Positions 22,240 through 35,672 of a stretch of 64,000 nt of DNA are shown piece by piece. Where the stretch lies: NCBI RefSeq assembly GCF_036324505.1, contig NC_086366.1, forward strand, positions 22,075,611-22,139,610. The letters run 5' to 3'. This DNA comes from Eleginops maclovinus (lineage: Eukaryota; Chordata; Actinopteri; Perciformes; Eleginopidae). Below the pieces are notes generated by a model. It was given only the letters and a program-made list of their open reading frames with translations, ran no database searches and was not told the origin of the DNA. Both the position numbers and the translations under genes were made by a program. How positions within the stretch are numbered: position 1 is the first letter of the stretch; the number at the start of each line of letters is the position of its first letter.

Positions 22240-22330
22240 GCCGGAGCCGCCAACTTTAAACTTCACAACGGCTCTTCAGAAACCTATTGGTGACGTCATC
22301 GAGACTACACTACAGCTTTTCAACACATAT
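22240..22330. repeat. Possible decayed interspersed repeat with ATTGG plus CRE palindrome
   Basis: The word series cagaaacctattggtgacgt, catcgagactac resembles a teleost dispersed repeat containing a gacgtca core. It holds an inverted CCAAT (22286-22290) directly abutting a perfect TGACGTCA (22291-22298). Whether this is a repeat remnant or a CRE/CCAAT promoter-like module cannot be settled here. Confidence 0.3.
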
Positions 22331-24009
22331 TTCTACAAGCTACACCTTATCATCATTTTACAAACACATGCACACATGCTGTTATGGTCATTGCATAAAT
22401 ATAATTATTATATAGTTTAATTATAATATTTTTGATTTGGTTCATGCTCTTCATCAGTTATATTAGCTGTTTTAAATGACCTAACATTGTTAACATGATT
22501 GATTAATGTTGGATTCATTTTTGGGCGTTGTACCACCTAGTACAATGTGCTTTGGCAATACTGTTTTTTTTATATATGGTCATGCCAATACAGCTTCTTT
22601 GAATTAGAATTTGAGTTAATGTAATAGCATTGAGAAATGGGGAGGAGAAGAGCAATAGAATGAAAAGGACTAAGGATCTGAGAGAGAAAGAGAAAGGGAA
22701 GGAAGAGTTCGGTGTCCAGGAAAAGAGAGAGATTGTTGGGAGGAGAATGGGGTGGAGTGGTTCGGGGTTGGTGGGGTTAGTGCAGTGGAGTCAAGCTGCC
22801 GTCTGGCCTAATGTACTCGCAGTGTGATTGGCTGGGATTACCGGCCTGCATACCTGATACCGGGCTCTGCTCTAATCGTCCTTTTCCTGTAGCTGGGCTT
22901 GGACAACGCTCCTTTCTCCTTTTATCTCGCCCTGCTCCGCTCCCTGCTCAGATCAGGTTGCTGAAAGAAAAACGCCGCTCCGGCCTCAACTCACCATTTC
23001 TTTGCCCCTTTGCAAGCCTCCCTCTCTTTTTTTATCCCTCATTTCCCCCCACCTCTCAGACTCTCATCCTTTCTGTCTCTGTTGTGATGGCAAGAACCTG
23101 TTTCCCTCCATTCAGAAAAAATCCTCCTGTACTTCCCCATTGGAAGCTTAGACAAGATGGCTGCCAAGGGACACCGAGACAAAGAGCAAAGGCAGTTTAG
23201 CAAGTTGTCACAAAGGAGATTATAGTTACTGTGACCAAAAACACATACGGTTGAACATTATTATGTGACTGTGTTCAAAACTTAAACAAACACGAAGACA
23301 ATGACAGTCTAAATGGTTTTGGCTTTAGAGACCTCATGGGGATATTAGATGCTAGCTGTTTTAAGACCCTTGTTTTGCTTAAAGTTTGACATCTTACACT
23401 TTTCGTTGGCCTTATCAACCTAATTTCCAAGAATTTACAGCAGGAATTCATTTAAAGCTACAATATTTCCAACACAAAACAGCAGACACACAATTACAGA
23501 TAGTGAACATATTGAAACAGTGAGCCTAATGCTGAGTCAGAGAATTCTCTTTGGAGTGAACTAATGTAGAGTTAAAATGAAGGTGTATATCAGACTTATA
23601 TTGGTTGTGGCCCTAAAACACAACTTTAAATAATAAGCTGGGTGTCTTAATTTCAACTATTTGTTGGCACTTGTATCATATATATATATATATTAACAAA
23701 CACAAAAACCATTCAATCCTTAATGAATGTTTTCCTGTACAACAAATCCTCATTGATTGGCATTGTTATCGGAATTGAACTTTTCAATATAAAATATATG
23801 TTCTCCAAAAAGACTCATATGCCCTGCCCAATACAAAAATACTACTGTTAATCAATTAAAAGTACATTAGATAAGGGGAAAATTGTAGTCATGGTTATAC
23901 ACTTCACTTGTTGTAACAGGGTTTTATGCTATATGGCTCGAAGAGCCAGGAATTTGTCAAAAATAAGCCACTGAAATGCCATTCCTGCCTTAAAAAGTAA
24001 TACAAGTAC
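22331..24009. other. Non-coding stretch
   Basis: No supported gene. 22630-22760 is purine-rich and 22880-23090 pyrimidine-rich, which gives low-information frames. A short TA run lies at 23678-23693. Confidence 0.45.
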
Positions 24010-24105
24010 TGTTAAATAAACAGAGAAGGGTACAACATTATTTGATTTCCATGTGGGGTGCCCCAGGACTCAATCATGGGTTCACTGCTTTTCCTGGGTT
24101 CAGTG
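24010..24105 (+). pseudogene. Second fossil of a LINE reverse transcriptase
   Basis: The word tgtggggtgccccaggactc is followed by aatcatgggttcactgcttt. Allowing a short indel, this reads as a GVPQGS-IMGSLLF-like motif, the same signature as at 19870-19985. Its frame is broken and it is too short to classify below non-LTR reverse transcriptase. Confidence 0.33.
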
Positions 24106-27100
24106 TAAGATACTTTGTGCACCCAAACTCCCAAATAATTTTCTTAACAATGCCTGAACACATTATAATGCCAGAAAACAGTCATTTTATCCAGGACTAA
24201 AAAAGGTTGACCTACAGGGAATTGTAAAAATTGTTTGTTTGAACTAATAGTCAAAACTCTAGTTGCCCTGTTCAGGATCTGTATTTGGAACTGTGTCCTA
24301 TCCCGTGTTATATATCGTTGACCTACATTGTCCTATACTGTCCACCCCCTCCTGTGTTAAAGCAGAGGAGAAACAGAGCCTTGCAGGGGCCAGGTGTTGC
24401 TGTGTGTGGATTCTCAGTGTCGCTGTGCACATTGAGAGGACAAAGACAGTATTGAAGAGGCAGGCATGGAATAGAGAGCAGCACAGGATACTCTTACAGA
24501 CCGGCCAGTGTTTGTGCCAAGTCCTTCCTTCAAACACACAACAGACACTGTGTTCAGTTTCTCCCCACTCCCAGCTTTGTCCTGTCTGGCTCTCTTTTTC
24601 TCCCTCCCATTCCCTCTACCTCTTCACCTCCTTTTTTGTTTAAAGCAGGTTGGCTTGCATTGAAGTCAGCATCTTGGGTGTAGATGAGAGGCCCAGATAG
24701 TAGAGGGTCTGAGAACAGACTTCAGCAACCCATACTGTTCTCTCAACCTCCAGGACCATAACTTGAAAGAAACTTAGTCGAGTTGCACTTCAAACTGCAT
24801 GACAATGAGCAACAGTGAGAGGTCAAAGAACATAACTGATTAGGGTTAGGGAAGTCACATTTTCATAGCTTTTTTGTAAAACAGGTTTCAGTTTTGACAC
24901 CCATGAGAAGATCAGATCTTGTTACATTCTGCACTGATGAAAGTATCAGATTTGTACTGATAGCATATTGGTGGCATCAAACACCTGGATACTCAATAGG
25001 CCATAGTAAAAAGTAAAGTCAGAATTCTCACTTTAATCTTAGAAATTATATCAAATATTCAAATTTGGTCAGATCTGAAAATGATGATTAAAAAAATTCT
25101 GACTTTTTACTTTTTTATTTTACTTTCACATGTAGCCCAAATCCTCTTCCATACATTCAAGATCAATGCTTTGAATGTATTCAAATTATACTAGACTTTT
25201 GAAAATGTTATTTGAATTTGAAAATAAAGACAATGAGACAATTTTGTGCAACTGTCTTTGAGGTATCCAGAATAATCTAGTTCTCCCTGACAAAGCCTCA
25301 TAACATAACAGACATTAGTCCCACCAACAAACGCTCTGATTGGTTGAGTTATTCTTCCAATCTCGGATGAGCTGCTGGCTGCTGACAGGAGCGACACCAA
25401 GCCTCCAAATGCTAGAGCGAATTTAAAAAGTAGGCGGGTGATTCAGGGGTCTGGAATGAGGCCAAGGTTACATTTTAAGAAAGCATTTGTGGGCTGAAAT
25501 GAAACCGCTCTGCAACAACTAATGTATGTGAGCTCTGCTGTGTGACCAGCCAGTTAACCTGTTGAACAAGTAAGGTTAAGATGATGATCGTTAGGTAGTG
25601 TCCATTATGCAGTGCAAGACACTAGCCCTGACTACAGTATGTTGTATAATCATACAACTAAATAATGAACCTATCAAATATTGTGGATATGGGCAGTCTT
25701 TTGGTTTGTTGCGTGTTTGTGAGTTTACTTCTTCCTCTGTCGGTCTCTACAGGGTGTGATCTGGCTTTTGGATGAAAACCGAGAAAGATGACACTGATGT
25801 GATAATGAGAACCTAACCTTGTGGCTGTGAGAGAAGAGGGGGAAAAAAAGTCACAGCCCTTGTAAACTGCGGTGTCATCAGCTAACAGTCGTGGTGCACA
25901 CGGTCTGCTCACTCTACATCTGTTAGGTGAAGTGTTTAATTAGCCTGAGCTCTTCAAGGCAGTCTGTAAAACCTGCATGTCTCACACTTCCCCTTTAATT
26001 CTTTCACACTCCTCAGTAATCTCAGTTTCCATCTTAAAGCACGTTGCACAAAGACGCTCCAATGTACTGCAATGTTTAATAATCAACCTTTTAGCTGATA
26101 ATCAACAGGCTGATGAACTTCCCATGTCATTTCAATTTTCATTCAATTTAAATACCCTATTGTCTGTCACCTTTGAAACTTTTCCGATATATTTTACTTG
26201 TCTTAATTTATTATAGCTTTATAATTATTATAACTCCTGACAAAATTACTTTTCTTATGTACACAATATGAAATTATCTGTTGTAGTGCACCACGCTAGC
26301 TGTGGAATTAATGTTAATTTGACAGTCCAGATAGTTATTTTTTTAAATGACCCAGAGTGAGTTTTATTTGAAATGTCATTTATGGGTAATACAGGAGGAC
26401 ATCCCAAACGTTATAGCATTAGAAGCATTTCCACTGAATTGATCCACTGAACCTAGAATGCAAGGCCTAACCAAAAACCACTGGCACTACTTTTGATTTA
26501 TTTAGGCCTGCACAAACTTTCCAATTAATTTCATCATCATTTTATTAAAACAAATCAAAAAACAAACTGTGAATACACTTAAAGTGCAACTGTTCTGTAA
26601 AAAGTAATTAAAGATAACCCTATTCTGCAACTTAAGAGAAAGAAAGACCAAACTGAAATAATTGTTGGCATTACACCCCTTGTGAAATAAAAAAGTTGAT
26701 AACAGTACAAAAGTAGAAATTCAAAATGCTTCATCTTTTAAGAGGCAATGCTATATAATAATAAAAAGCAGTTAGTTTGAAAAGGTTTCCCATTCATTCA
26801 GACCTGGACATGTTTGACATTAATAATAGCTGAAGGAAAAACAAATACCTAAAGAACCAATAGTGGCAATATTTAGATTTAGGCTGCACAGACAAACTGT
26901 AAAAGTCTCATCACTGAAACAATGCAGAGGAGAAGCTCTGTTAATAAAACAGCAGATCAGCGTGTATAGTCCCTCCCTAAAGCTGCTTTATGAAGTCATA
27001 AAATCCAAATCTGCGTAAAGCTTTTCTGGCAAAGTTTGGCAGAGCATCAGGACGTCCTGGGTGGCACCTCCCTGTGAGGCACATCACCTGCACCCATCTG

Positions 27101-29350
27101 AAGTCTGTCTTTGTCCTGTATCGGGATTCTGTTTACATTTAAGTAATTTCAATAAAAAGTGCGGGAAAAAGACAGTGAGTGTCCTTTTATATCATGTACA
27201 CTCTGAAACACACACACACACACGGTCAATAGTGTGGGTTACAGTATCTTTATGAATTGTTCCGCTATGGATGAATAGATGTTGCTTGCAGCTAATATGG
27301 CAGACAATGAGTTTGGGTGAATAAAGCCGGAATTGGGTGGAAGTGAGTGAGGCGAGATAGACGGGGTGTGGAATGATAATATGTCTGTGTATCTGTGTGT
27401 GAGCACTTGCACTAACGCACGCGTGTGTGCGTTGCAGCACATGCATCTGCTCAACTGCGTTTGTGTCTGTTGGTCACATGCACGTACACTGTGTGTGGAA
27501 GCAAGTGTCAGTGTGTGTGTGTGTCTAAGATAATTAACCGTCCACAGAAGCGTGTCATTCCTCTATTGTGTGTCAGAGCAGACCGCAGGGGTCCTGAGGA
27601 GGAGCGGAAATGCTGATTTAGTCTCACATTAGTCCGTGGGCTCCTATTTCTCCTCGCTTTTCCTTTTGATTAGACCAGCATCCTCCTTGGACGGGAGGTA
27701 GCTCCATTTAGAAATCCCAAATGTTACCTTCCTACCAGCTGCCTGGCAAGCTTGGGGACCGACAGACACACACACATTTGTATACACACACCAACCTGCT
27801 ATACCACCACCCATTAACTCTTCCAGAAGAAGACCCCTGGCTGGCCAGCTTAATACTCGGTGGCCCTTTCCAGAGGAATTCTTAGGGTGGGTTTTTTTCT
27901 TGTAGATATTCCACGCCGCTTTGCGCCCTCAGATTTCACGCTGCAACATTAACACGAGCTGACACACTGGATTAAACGCAGACAGCTGGAATGCCCGGGC
28001 CCTTTGTGCAATGTGGACCTCAGCCAAGAGCCTTCGCTCTGAGGCCAAGAGAGACCTGGGAAAGAGAGCCCTCCTTCGAAATAAACACAAGATCGGCCAA
28101 GAGGGTGGAATGTACCTGATGGAGTAAATCCTTCACTGGCCAGACAGGTGAATCTGAAAAAAGGTCTCTTTTATGTGAGCCTATGCTACTAATGCTAGAG
28201 GCTAAGAAGAAGAGGAGATGCGGCGAAACTCTAGAGCATGTAGCATTGCTTGAAACATCTGAGGCCTGTCTCACTTATGTTGCATCTTAATTTCACTGCA
28301 GCTAAACCAAGCTGTGAAAAAAGTAAAATTATAAACATTCTAATCAAAGCCGTGAGTAAAGATGGTCATTAAATGTTTGTTAAAAATATCAGGAAGTCAA
28401 TTTAGTTTCAAATAGTAGGCTAACATAAGGATGATGCTTCATTGTTCCTGGCCTTTAAAAAACACCTAACAAGTTACTTTTGCTGAACAATGAATATGTG
28501 AAAATAGTAAATGGCAGCGTAAACTGTAAAGTTATTGAACGGACTCAGTTATGTTCATCATATTATGACATTGGGTTTCAATTGTAAACTGGACTATAAT
28601 TAACACTTATGGTGTTTACTTCGTAGAAGATGAAACACAGCACTAACGATTGCTTCTTTTACTTTAAACGATGGATGGGAGGGGTCCAACTGTGATGATG
28701 CAACACAAAAATCTCTTTTTATCAAAAATATTTTTTCCCATAGGCTGCATTTATAAAAAGCTGTGTCAGGAATTGTTGCCAGGACCATAAAACATCCTTT
28801 TGAACTTCAGTGGTAACATGACTGTGAAGCCTACACTGAAAACGTTTTTTTGAGCTGTCCTTCATCCAATCTATAATTATTTTTCCATTCACTTTATCGT
28901 TTTTTGTTACATTTTTTCAGGTAACAATTTCTCTTTAAAACATGTTTTGTTCAAGGGCCACTCAACGGTGAGATCATCGGATAGAACCTGGTTCTATCGT
29001 TAATAAACTCTGGTAAGTAAATACAAATAAACGATATTGCTGTAGCCTACTGTTATTTACATGACGTATTTTAGGACTCTTTATTGACTGTTTCTCAGGC
29101 AGATGATAAAGGGGGACGGCGTTGTCAGACACAGCAAGATGCAACATTAACCACAGGAGTATATGCTATATTTGCATTTTATTACATTTTTAATAGAGTC
29201 GTGATCAAATGTAAATTAAAAGCTATGAACATTTCATGAAATGACTAGAAATGCAGCAGCCTCCTTCATTAACGCATTTCATACTTAAGCATAGACCCAA
29301 TCCCGCCTGCAAATAAGATTCACACAAATTGATGTTTAATGTGAGATATA
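24106..29350. other. Long stretch without recognised genes
   Basis: Frames of up to 126 codons (24263-24643) have no recognisable domain. 27200-27540 contains scattered CA/TG and CGTG words, including a short CA run at 27209-27222. The segment 27600-28280 is GC-balanced, repeat-free and looks less random than its surroundings. It is a candidate for conserved non-coding sequence, but nothing in it can be named. Confidence 0.4.
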
Positions 29351-29372
29351 AGAGAGAGAGAGAGAGAGAGAG
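29351..29372. repeat. (GA)n microsatellite
   Basis: A short pure GA run of about 11 units. Confidence 0.95.
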
Positions 29373-29553
29373 TGAAAGAGCGACACTGGTTTGTGGAGGG
29401 TCACCATGGTAACTGAGCAATCTAGTCACGCCTCATTACGGCGAGCCGAGTGTTTGTATTGGCCAGCAAGTTCCGGAATGTATTCTCCCCATGCTAAAAG
29501 CCTTCAGATGCCATCGGCTCATTGCGCTCAGCAATGTCATCCAACTCGCCCAG

Positions 29554-29554
<1 letters not shown>

Positions 29555-29631
<77 letters not shown>
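29555..29631. repeat. (CA)n microsatellite
   Basis: A 77-bp pure CA run. It is the left member of an inverted pair with the TG array 169 bp to its right. Confidence 0.97.
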
Positions 29632-29633
<2 letters not shown>

Positions 29634-29798
29634 TCATACATACACAAACACACAGAGGCGGGGAAAAGGGGACTGTCAGTTTTATGGCTTCAAATATTTC
29701 CCCCCGGAGATCTGTCTAAATAGATAACATAATAATTCCTAAAGTACTGCTGGCTGGCACAACTGGCTGTATTCACTCTACTAAGCTCTCCCCTGGTT

Positions 29799-29921
<123 letters not shown>

Positions 29922-30113
29922 TGTACATGTTTGTTCCCCCATGAATCCTTCAAACTGTGTGTTCTTGTGTATTTCACTTTTATAATTTGGTGATGATCAC
30001 AGGTTTCTGATTCTATACAATATTTCTTTACAGCATTTCTCCTAACCATGACGTGCCTTTTTGGATTTTTTTCAGATCTTGTTTTTAAATGTCATTCTTC
30101 ATACCAATTGTAA

Positions 30114-30540
30114 TGTCAAAACTATGGCCCGGGGGCCAACAGTGGCCTGTTGTCCATTTTGAATTGGCCCTCAGCAAATTCAAAAAGGATAATGGAATAT
30201 GGCCCATTAAATATATATGTTACAACATATATTACACAGTATTCATGTGTTAATGAGCATACTTTTTCAAATAAATACAGTCAATCTTAGTTAAAAAAAA
30301 GCCAAAATGACTTACTTCCATAACAACTTGGAAAATATACCCTTCATATTTCTCCTTAATATAAGCAATCTGAACCTTCAGTTTTAATGGATTGAGCTGC
30401 CAACACTATTTGTGACAAAATTAATGAAACCCTGCAGAAAGCTGTGATGTAGGCTGTTTCAAGAATCAAGCATCATTTACCTTCATTTGATTGATTTGAT
30501 AACTTATAACTTAACTTATCAGGTATTACTTATTAAATAG
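30114..30540 (+). mobile_element. hAT-type non-autonomous DNA transposon fragment, copy B
   Basis: The end near 30114 is a degraded TGTCCAAACTATGG (here tgtcaaaactatgg), followed by a cccgggggcc block and tgttgtccattttgaattgg. It aligns with 4540-5006 in opposite orientation through gtgttaatgagcat, cataacaa, ataagcaatctg, gagctgccaac and acttatcagg. No transposase and no second terminus were found. Confidence 0.58.
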
Positions 30541-32094
30541 TAACCCTCCCATTCACTCACTATAATAAAGCTGAGGAGGACATTTTGAATTATTTGTCAA
30601 CAATTTTAACTATTTAAAGCGAACAACTGTAACACTATGTATATATAAATAAACATGTCTGTATATGTATAATACATAAACAAATCATGAAGAATGTAAT
30701 GAAAGAAAATTGATATTTAATAAAATACATGTGCGTGCAATTTTAAATCAGTTGGGTACATTTTTTTTTATTAGAGACACTAGCAATGTTTCTAAAGGTG
30801 AAAGTTGTTAATATGAGGTATTTTCATTGACAAGGACAATCCAAGTTTGCAGAGCTCGAAGGGATATCTTTGCATATTTTGTCTTACCATATTTTAAAAG
30901 CAATACGTTGAATTTGAGTATTTTGTTGGTATTATATCGATTGATTTACAAGATTGTCCAAAATCATTTTGTTTTGTTTTTTGCACTAGTCCATTTCTTA
31001 CTTTCCCCTTGTGCTTAACTGTTTACTGTAGCACCACGAAAAGACAAAAGGACTGTGTGTGAGAAACCGATGTCTTGTGCAGTTATGCTCGACTAGATCG
31101 TCCTACGGTAGTCCACAGGGATTTGGTTTTCCCTGAAAACTCCCTGAAAGTCCGGGCCAGGTTTTACTGATCTGCACAGTGTAACACTTCACTCAAGAGA
31201 ATATCAGTGAGCTTTCATGCAAAGAACATCGCAGCAGCTTGGCTCAGCATGGAAACCAATGGAAGAGGGTGGAGGCGTGCAGAGGGAGAGATGGGATGAG
31301 AGGTGGTGATGTGGGGGCAAGGTGTATGAATGGCAAGGGTGAAGAAAAGATTGCTTTATAAGATATTAAGGGGCCTAAGGGAGGGGGGCCACAGTTGGTG
31401 GGGGGCAGAGGGAGGGCTTGGTGCTTAACAGCCAGCATTACTGAGCATCCGGCTACTCAACAGAATATCATAATTGGGCCTCGATGTAACCTCACTGAGC
31501 TGTATGATTGATTGAAACAAGCTGAATGGTTAAATATAATGCATAAAGATGCCTTTGACACTTTGGAAAAGTTGTGAAATGAGTAGCTAAAAAGAATGAG
31601 ATATGTTTTTGTAAATTAGTGTATTTTGAAAGGTATTAATGGAAACAAAGTCATGTTTTCATGAGAAAAAAAAGAAAGAGTACAATCATTCTTATCATTG
31701 TGTACTATGTTTGTGTTTTTCATTTAATATAAAAAAGGATAATGTTTTCAACCATTGGTAAAGTTCACTAAAAACTTAGAAGCTCTATATAGACGCTTTT
31801 TAAAATAGTTAAATTGCTAGACATAACTTGTTGTTTGGGAGCCACACCTGTAAATGTAGTTGAACATTTATAAGCACAGCTTGTTTTTGGTGAATAATAT
31901 GTAATTGTAAAACTCACATATAGTAAAAAAAAGTCCACTGTCATGCATATTGTTGCTTAAAAATCAGCTAACTATTTTTGACAGTCGGTCAACAGATGTG
32001 TCACTTTCTTATGCCACGGTCAAAATCAATTACATCACAAAAAAAGTATTAAATTAATTCTGAAAAATTCAAACAAACTTGACTTGATATACCA
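30541..32094. other. AT-rich non-coding stretch
   Basis: No gene was seen. 31250-31430 is GC/purine-richer, with GGGG runs. The rest is AT-rich. Confidence 0.5.
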
Positions 32095-32109
32095 ATCAGA
32101 GTGTCATTG

Positions 32110-32222
32110 GTTTGATCCATCCCCCCGGAAGTCAACATCTCGAAGTGTCCTTGGGCGAGATACCCAACCCTAACCTCCTAACCCTAACCCCCTAACCCTA
32201 ACCCCCTAACCTTAGCCCTAAA
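32110..32222 (+). repeat. SINE-like fragment carrying a telomere-like CCCTAA cluster
   Basis: A B-box-like ggtttgatccatcccccc (32110-32127) is followed by cgaagtgtccttgggcgaga, a phrase common in fish tRNA-derived repeats. It passes into tandem aaccctaacc / ccctaaccc words (about 32165-32221) with CCCCTAA and CTCCTAA variants. The telomere-like block is about 57 bp and imperfect. Confidence 0.5.
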
Positions 32223-35151
32223 TTACACCAGAAGGCATTTCAACAGTTTTACAGTATATTGAAGTGGCTTTGAAAAAAATCATGTAATGCAATGTAATTA
32301 TTATGAGGTAAATGTTTATTGCACAGTGCAATATCTGTAGAAAAAAGTGTATATCGCTTCCCTCAGAGCTTGATATCAACATGCATTTCTGTCTGCCAGC
32401 ATGTACAATCTACTGTGAAAATAAGAGCTCCATTTGTGGCACACCGGCGTGAAAAACACTGTTAAAAAAGTTGTTAAAAAGGGTGTCCTGTGCAGTTTTG
32501 CCAACTATTTTCCAATAAAAGTAGTTAGAAGCGCAATCTCCAGAAGTAGCCATATGACACAATACCTTCATTTCCATGTTGGTGACGTTACTGCGCATAG
32601 AGTCAGTTTGCTACCTAAGAGGTTTTTTATTAAGCGTGATATAGGGCTATATGCGTCTAGCTTTGTCTGGTCATGATATCTAATAAACTGTTACACAATC
32701 AGTAGGAGATTATGTGATATTCTCAAATTATTCGGTAAAATATAATCTGTAGTGGAAATGTATCTAGAAATATCTATGTCTTAAATCTATACTTTGTTAA
32801 GTTATTGTTTAGTTCAGACATGGAGAGGCAATTAGATCCTCCCCAATGATCTTCATCACAGGGGACAACATAATTAATTGAGTAAATAAATAGCACATGC
32901 ATGCTTCCCACTCACTCTTCATGAGTTAATTTCCCACAGGGCAGAAACACACATGCCAAAACTGGCAGGAGCTTCAGGTAGGTCGTAGTGTGAGAGCCTG
33001 TTGCTAGGCAAACAGCTCAGTCTCCATGTGAACACACAAGGCTTCTTCACTGTGATTACAATCCATTTACACCAAGCAACTGAGAGGGATCAGTCTAATA
33101 CCTGTGTCTGTGAAGGTCGATTTTTTTTCCTGCTAATGCTAATCTCACACTCTGCTATAGAGGAAGAATCACTGGCTTGTGTCATTGAACCAATTCCTGT
33201 TATTTTGGGAGGCACAAAGAGCAGGGTACAGTCCAAGGAAATTGATAATGCACAGTTAGAGAAAGGGTAGGTCAATGTGAGATATGCGGCATGTACAAGT
33301 TCTATGCTAGTTGCTTCTGCTAATATTTTAATTTTATTTCAAAGTTAGGGAGACCGAAATGCCTTTGCTCGCCGTCCCCCAGGAATAAGAACATATACAA
33401 ATATATACATATACAGTATACATCAACAGCTGAACAACCGCTTATATTATATTATATTATTGATCAATATTTAATGCATTAATACTGATGCTTCAACAAA
33501 AGGCTCAGATACTTGGAAAACCCTTAAATTGAAGTGTTCTTTTAAAGGAAGTTTGGCAGTATAATAAAAGTGTGATGTGTTGCCTAATAAATATATATAA
33601 TTCTTTGATTTGAAAATGTGTAGTCCCTGCATTAATAGATGTAGTTTACGTGTGGTAGACAAGTGGCTGTTTGGATAAAGTCCCTGTGGGTTCCCTCAGT
33701 GTCTGTAGTGACTGATAAGTGCCCTGTGATTGTACTTATCTCCATGTGGGTGTGTTGAAAAGCCACATTTAGTCGGGCCGGCGCGATAAAAAGAGAAGGA
33801 AAAAACGCTTCAAAACACCTACGGCAAAAACTGTTTATGTAGTTCCTCCCAATTGGATATAAATAGTCTGTAATATGAGGCCTTTTATGGTATGGTTGTG
33901 GTGGCGTGTCATGCCCGTGGCATAGCACGCTGAACACACACAGCGATCGTATCAGGCAGTGTGGTTCATCCGAGCATTAAACAACCCCGGCACCTATCTG
34001 AAAGAAAAACAAACAGAGTCTGCAACCAAGCGCAGACGGCTGCCTGCAGCATGTTGGATGGCAGCTGGCTGCAGTCGCCGATTCGGGGGACCGGCTTGTA
34101 TGTGGGCGACCAGAGTCTCTCTGCTCAAACTGTTATCAACAAAACTCTGGCACACACTGAGAGGGGGGAGATCTGCAGACTGAAGACCCAAAGGAGAACG
34201 TGACTCACATTGATGATTAAGAATAAAATGCTTAAATGCATGTAGGAAATGTCACATTAGAATCAATTTAAGGAAACATTTCCTGTGCAGTTGCTAAAGT
34301 GAAGAATACAGACCGCATCATAAACATCATATTTATTCACATGTGTATATTCGGTTTAAAGGATGTTTCCCTACAACTATCTCAGTTACTGTACATCCAG
34401 CAAAAAATATAACTACAATTCCTCTAATTTGTGCAAGGTGCCATGGGCACAATATGAAAAGCAGCTGTAGCTTCCGGGAGTAATTGAATTTCATAATTAG
34501 ATAATACATATTTTTAATGTTCTTACATTTTAGTGCAATATATTCTAATGCAAGCAATTTCCCATTCATTGCATTAGGTCCTGCATTAAAAGCAATCAAA
34601 CATTTCTCCTGTGAGTAATTGTTGTGTCACATAAAATAATATGGTCATTAGTTATGACTGACTAGAAATTCAAGCTAATCCTTAAAGGAAAACTTGTCAT
34701 GCATCTGCAATGATGATGAAGAGGCAATGCAGCTCGATCTGACGGAGAATCATTAGCATGATGCCTCAGATCTGCACAAGAACAACTTTGACATTTTAGA
34801 TAGAATCTCAGGAACAGATGTAGTTATTCGACACATCACCTTTGTTTCTATTAGTTGGATGAATGACCAGTCCTTAAAGAACCTTTGGGAGCCACCTGGT
34901 TGAGAGGGCGCGGATTCTAACAGCCACTGTTCATTCAAACTTTTGCGGTCTGTGAGAGTGTGGCTGCGCTCCGTTTCATCTAAACGTCTGTATGACAGCC
35001 TGAATGCGGCCCTCCCTCAAAGATATAATAGGGTTTTATTTGCCCCTTGAGATCTAGTGAGGGAGCTAAAAATGCAGCTGCAGGGCCACAGGAGTGCCAG
35101 CCCCCCTCTGAAAGAAAAAAAAGAAAATCTGGGAACTATATGAAAGAGAAA

Positions 35152-35153
<2 letters not shown>
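32223..35153. other. Non-coding stretch
   Basis: No supported gene. 32450-32600 contains gttaaaaaagttgttaaaaa followed by tttgccaactattttccaat, which resembles a dispersed fish repeat. 33395-33425 holds TA/CAGTA-like words. 33760-34200 is the most GC-rich part, with frames of 74-101 codons and no domain. Nothing else could be assigned. Confidence 0.4.

Positions 35154-35241
<88 letters not shown>
35154..35241. repeat. (TG)n microsatellite with a recurrent teleost flank
   Basis: An 88-bp TG run directly followed by tatttctacacttatgagga (35242-35261) and cc. That flank is often found next to TG arrays in fish, which suggests the array and flank spread together as a mobile or minisatellite unit. 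Confidence 0.95.
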
Positions 35242-35243
<2 letters not shown>

Positions 35244-35672
35244 TTCTACACTTATGAGGACCAAAAGTAACTGCAAGGATATAACAAGGATACTTTCTCA
35301 CAACACTTTTAAATATGTTTTTGACAAATAGAGCCATGGAGCAGTGGGTGTGTCTTGCAAATTAGGACCCATGCTAATAAACAGGGCTTTTAATTATAAA
35401 GGTCCCTAAATCCTAACAAAAATGTAATTGGGAAGTGAGTTTTTTAGAAAGAAATTCTAGACCTCAAGGAAACATAAAAAAAGGAAGCAGTTTTTCAGTT
35501 TTTTTTGTTTTGTTTGACTTACAGAATGACACAAGTCTGGTTCATCTTCATTGTTTAGATAATGATATCACTGGTAAAGACATATTTTCACCTATTGGAC
35601 GAGTTCACCACTGACCACCATCAATCTGCCTAAAACTTTGCGAAATAGAGTAACAATTAGAGCAGAGTTACA

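Noticed and set aside
24841..24855. Short telomere-like ggttagg words (also at 41903 and 48318)
   Set aside because: Only two units each; expected by chance in 64 kb.
32110..32127. Possible tRNA gene from a B-box-like word
   Set aside because: No A box, acceptor stem or anticodon arm upstream. Better explained as a SINE-like relic.
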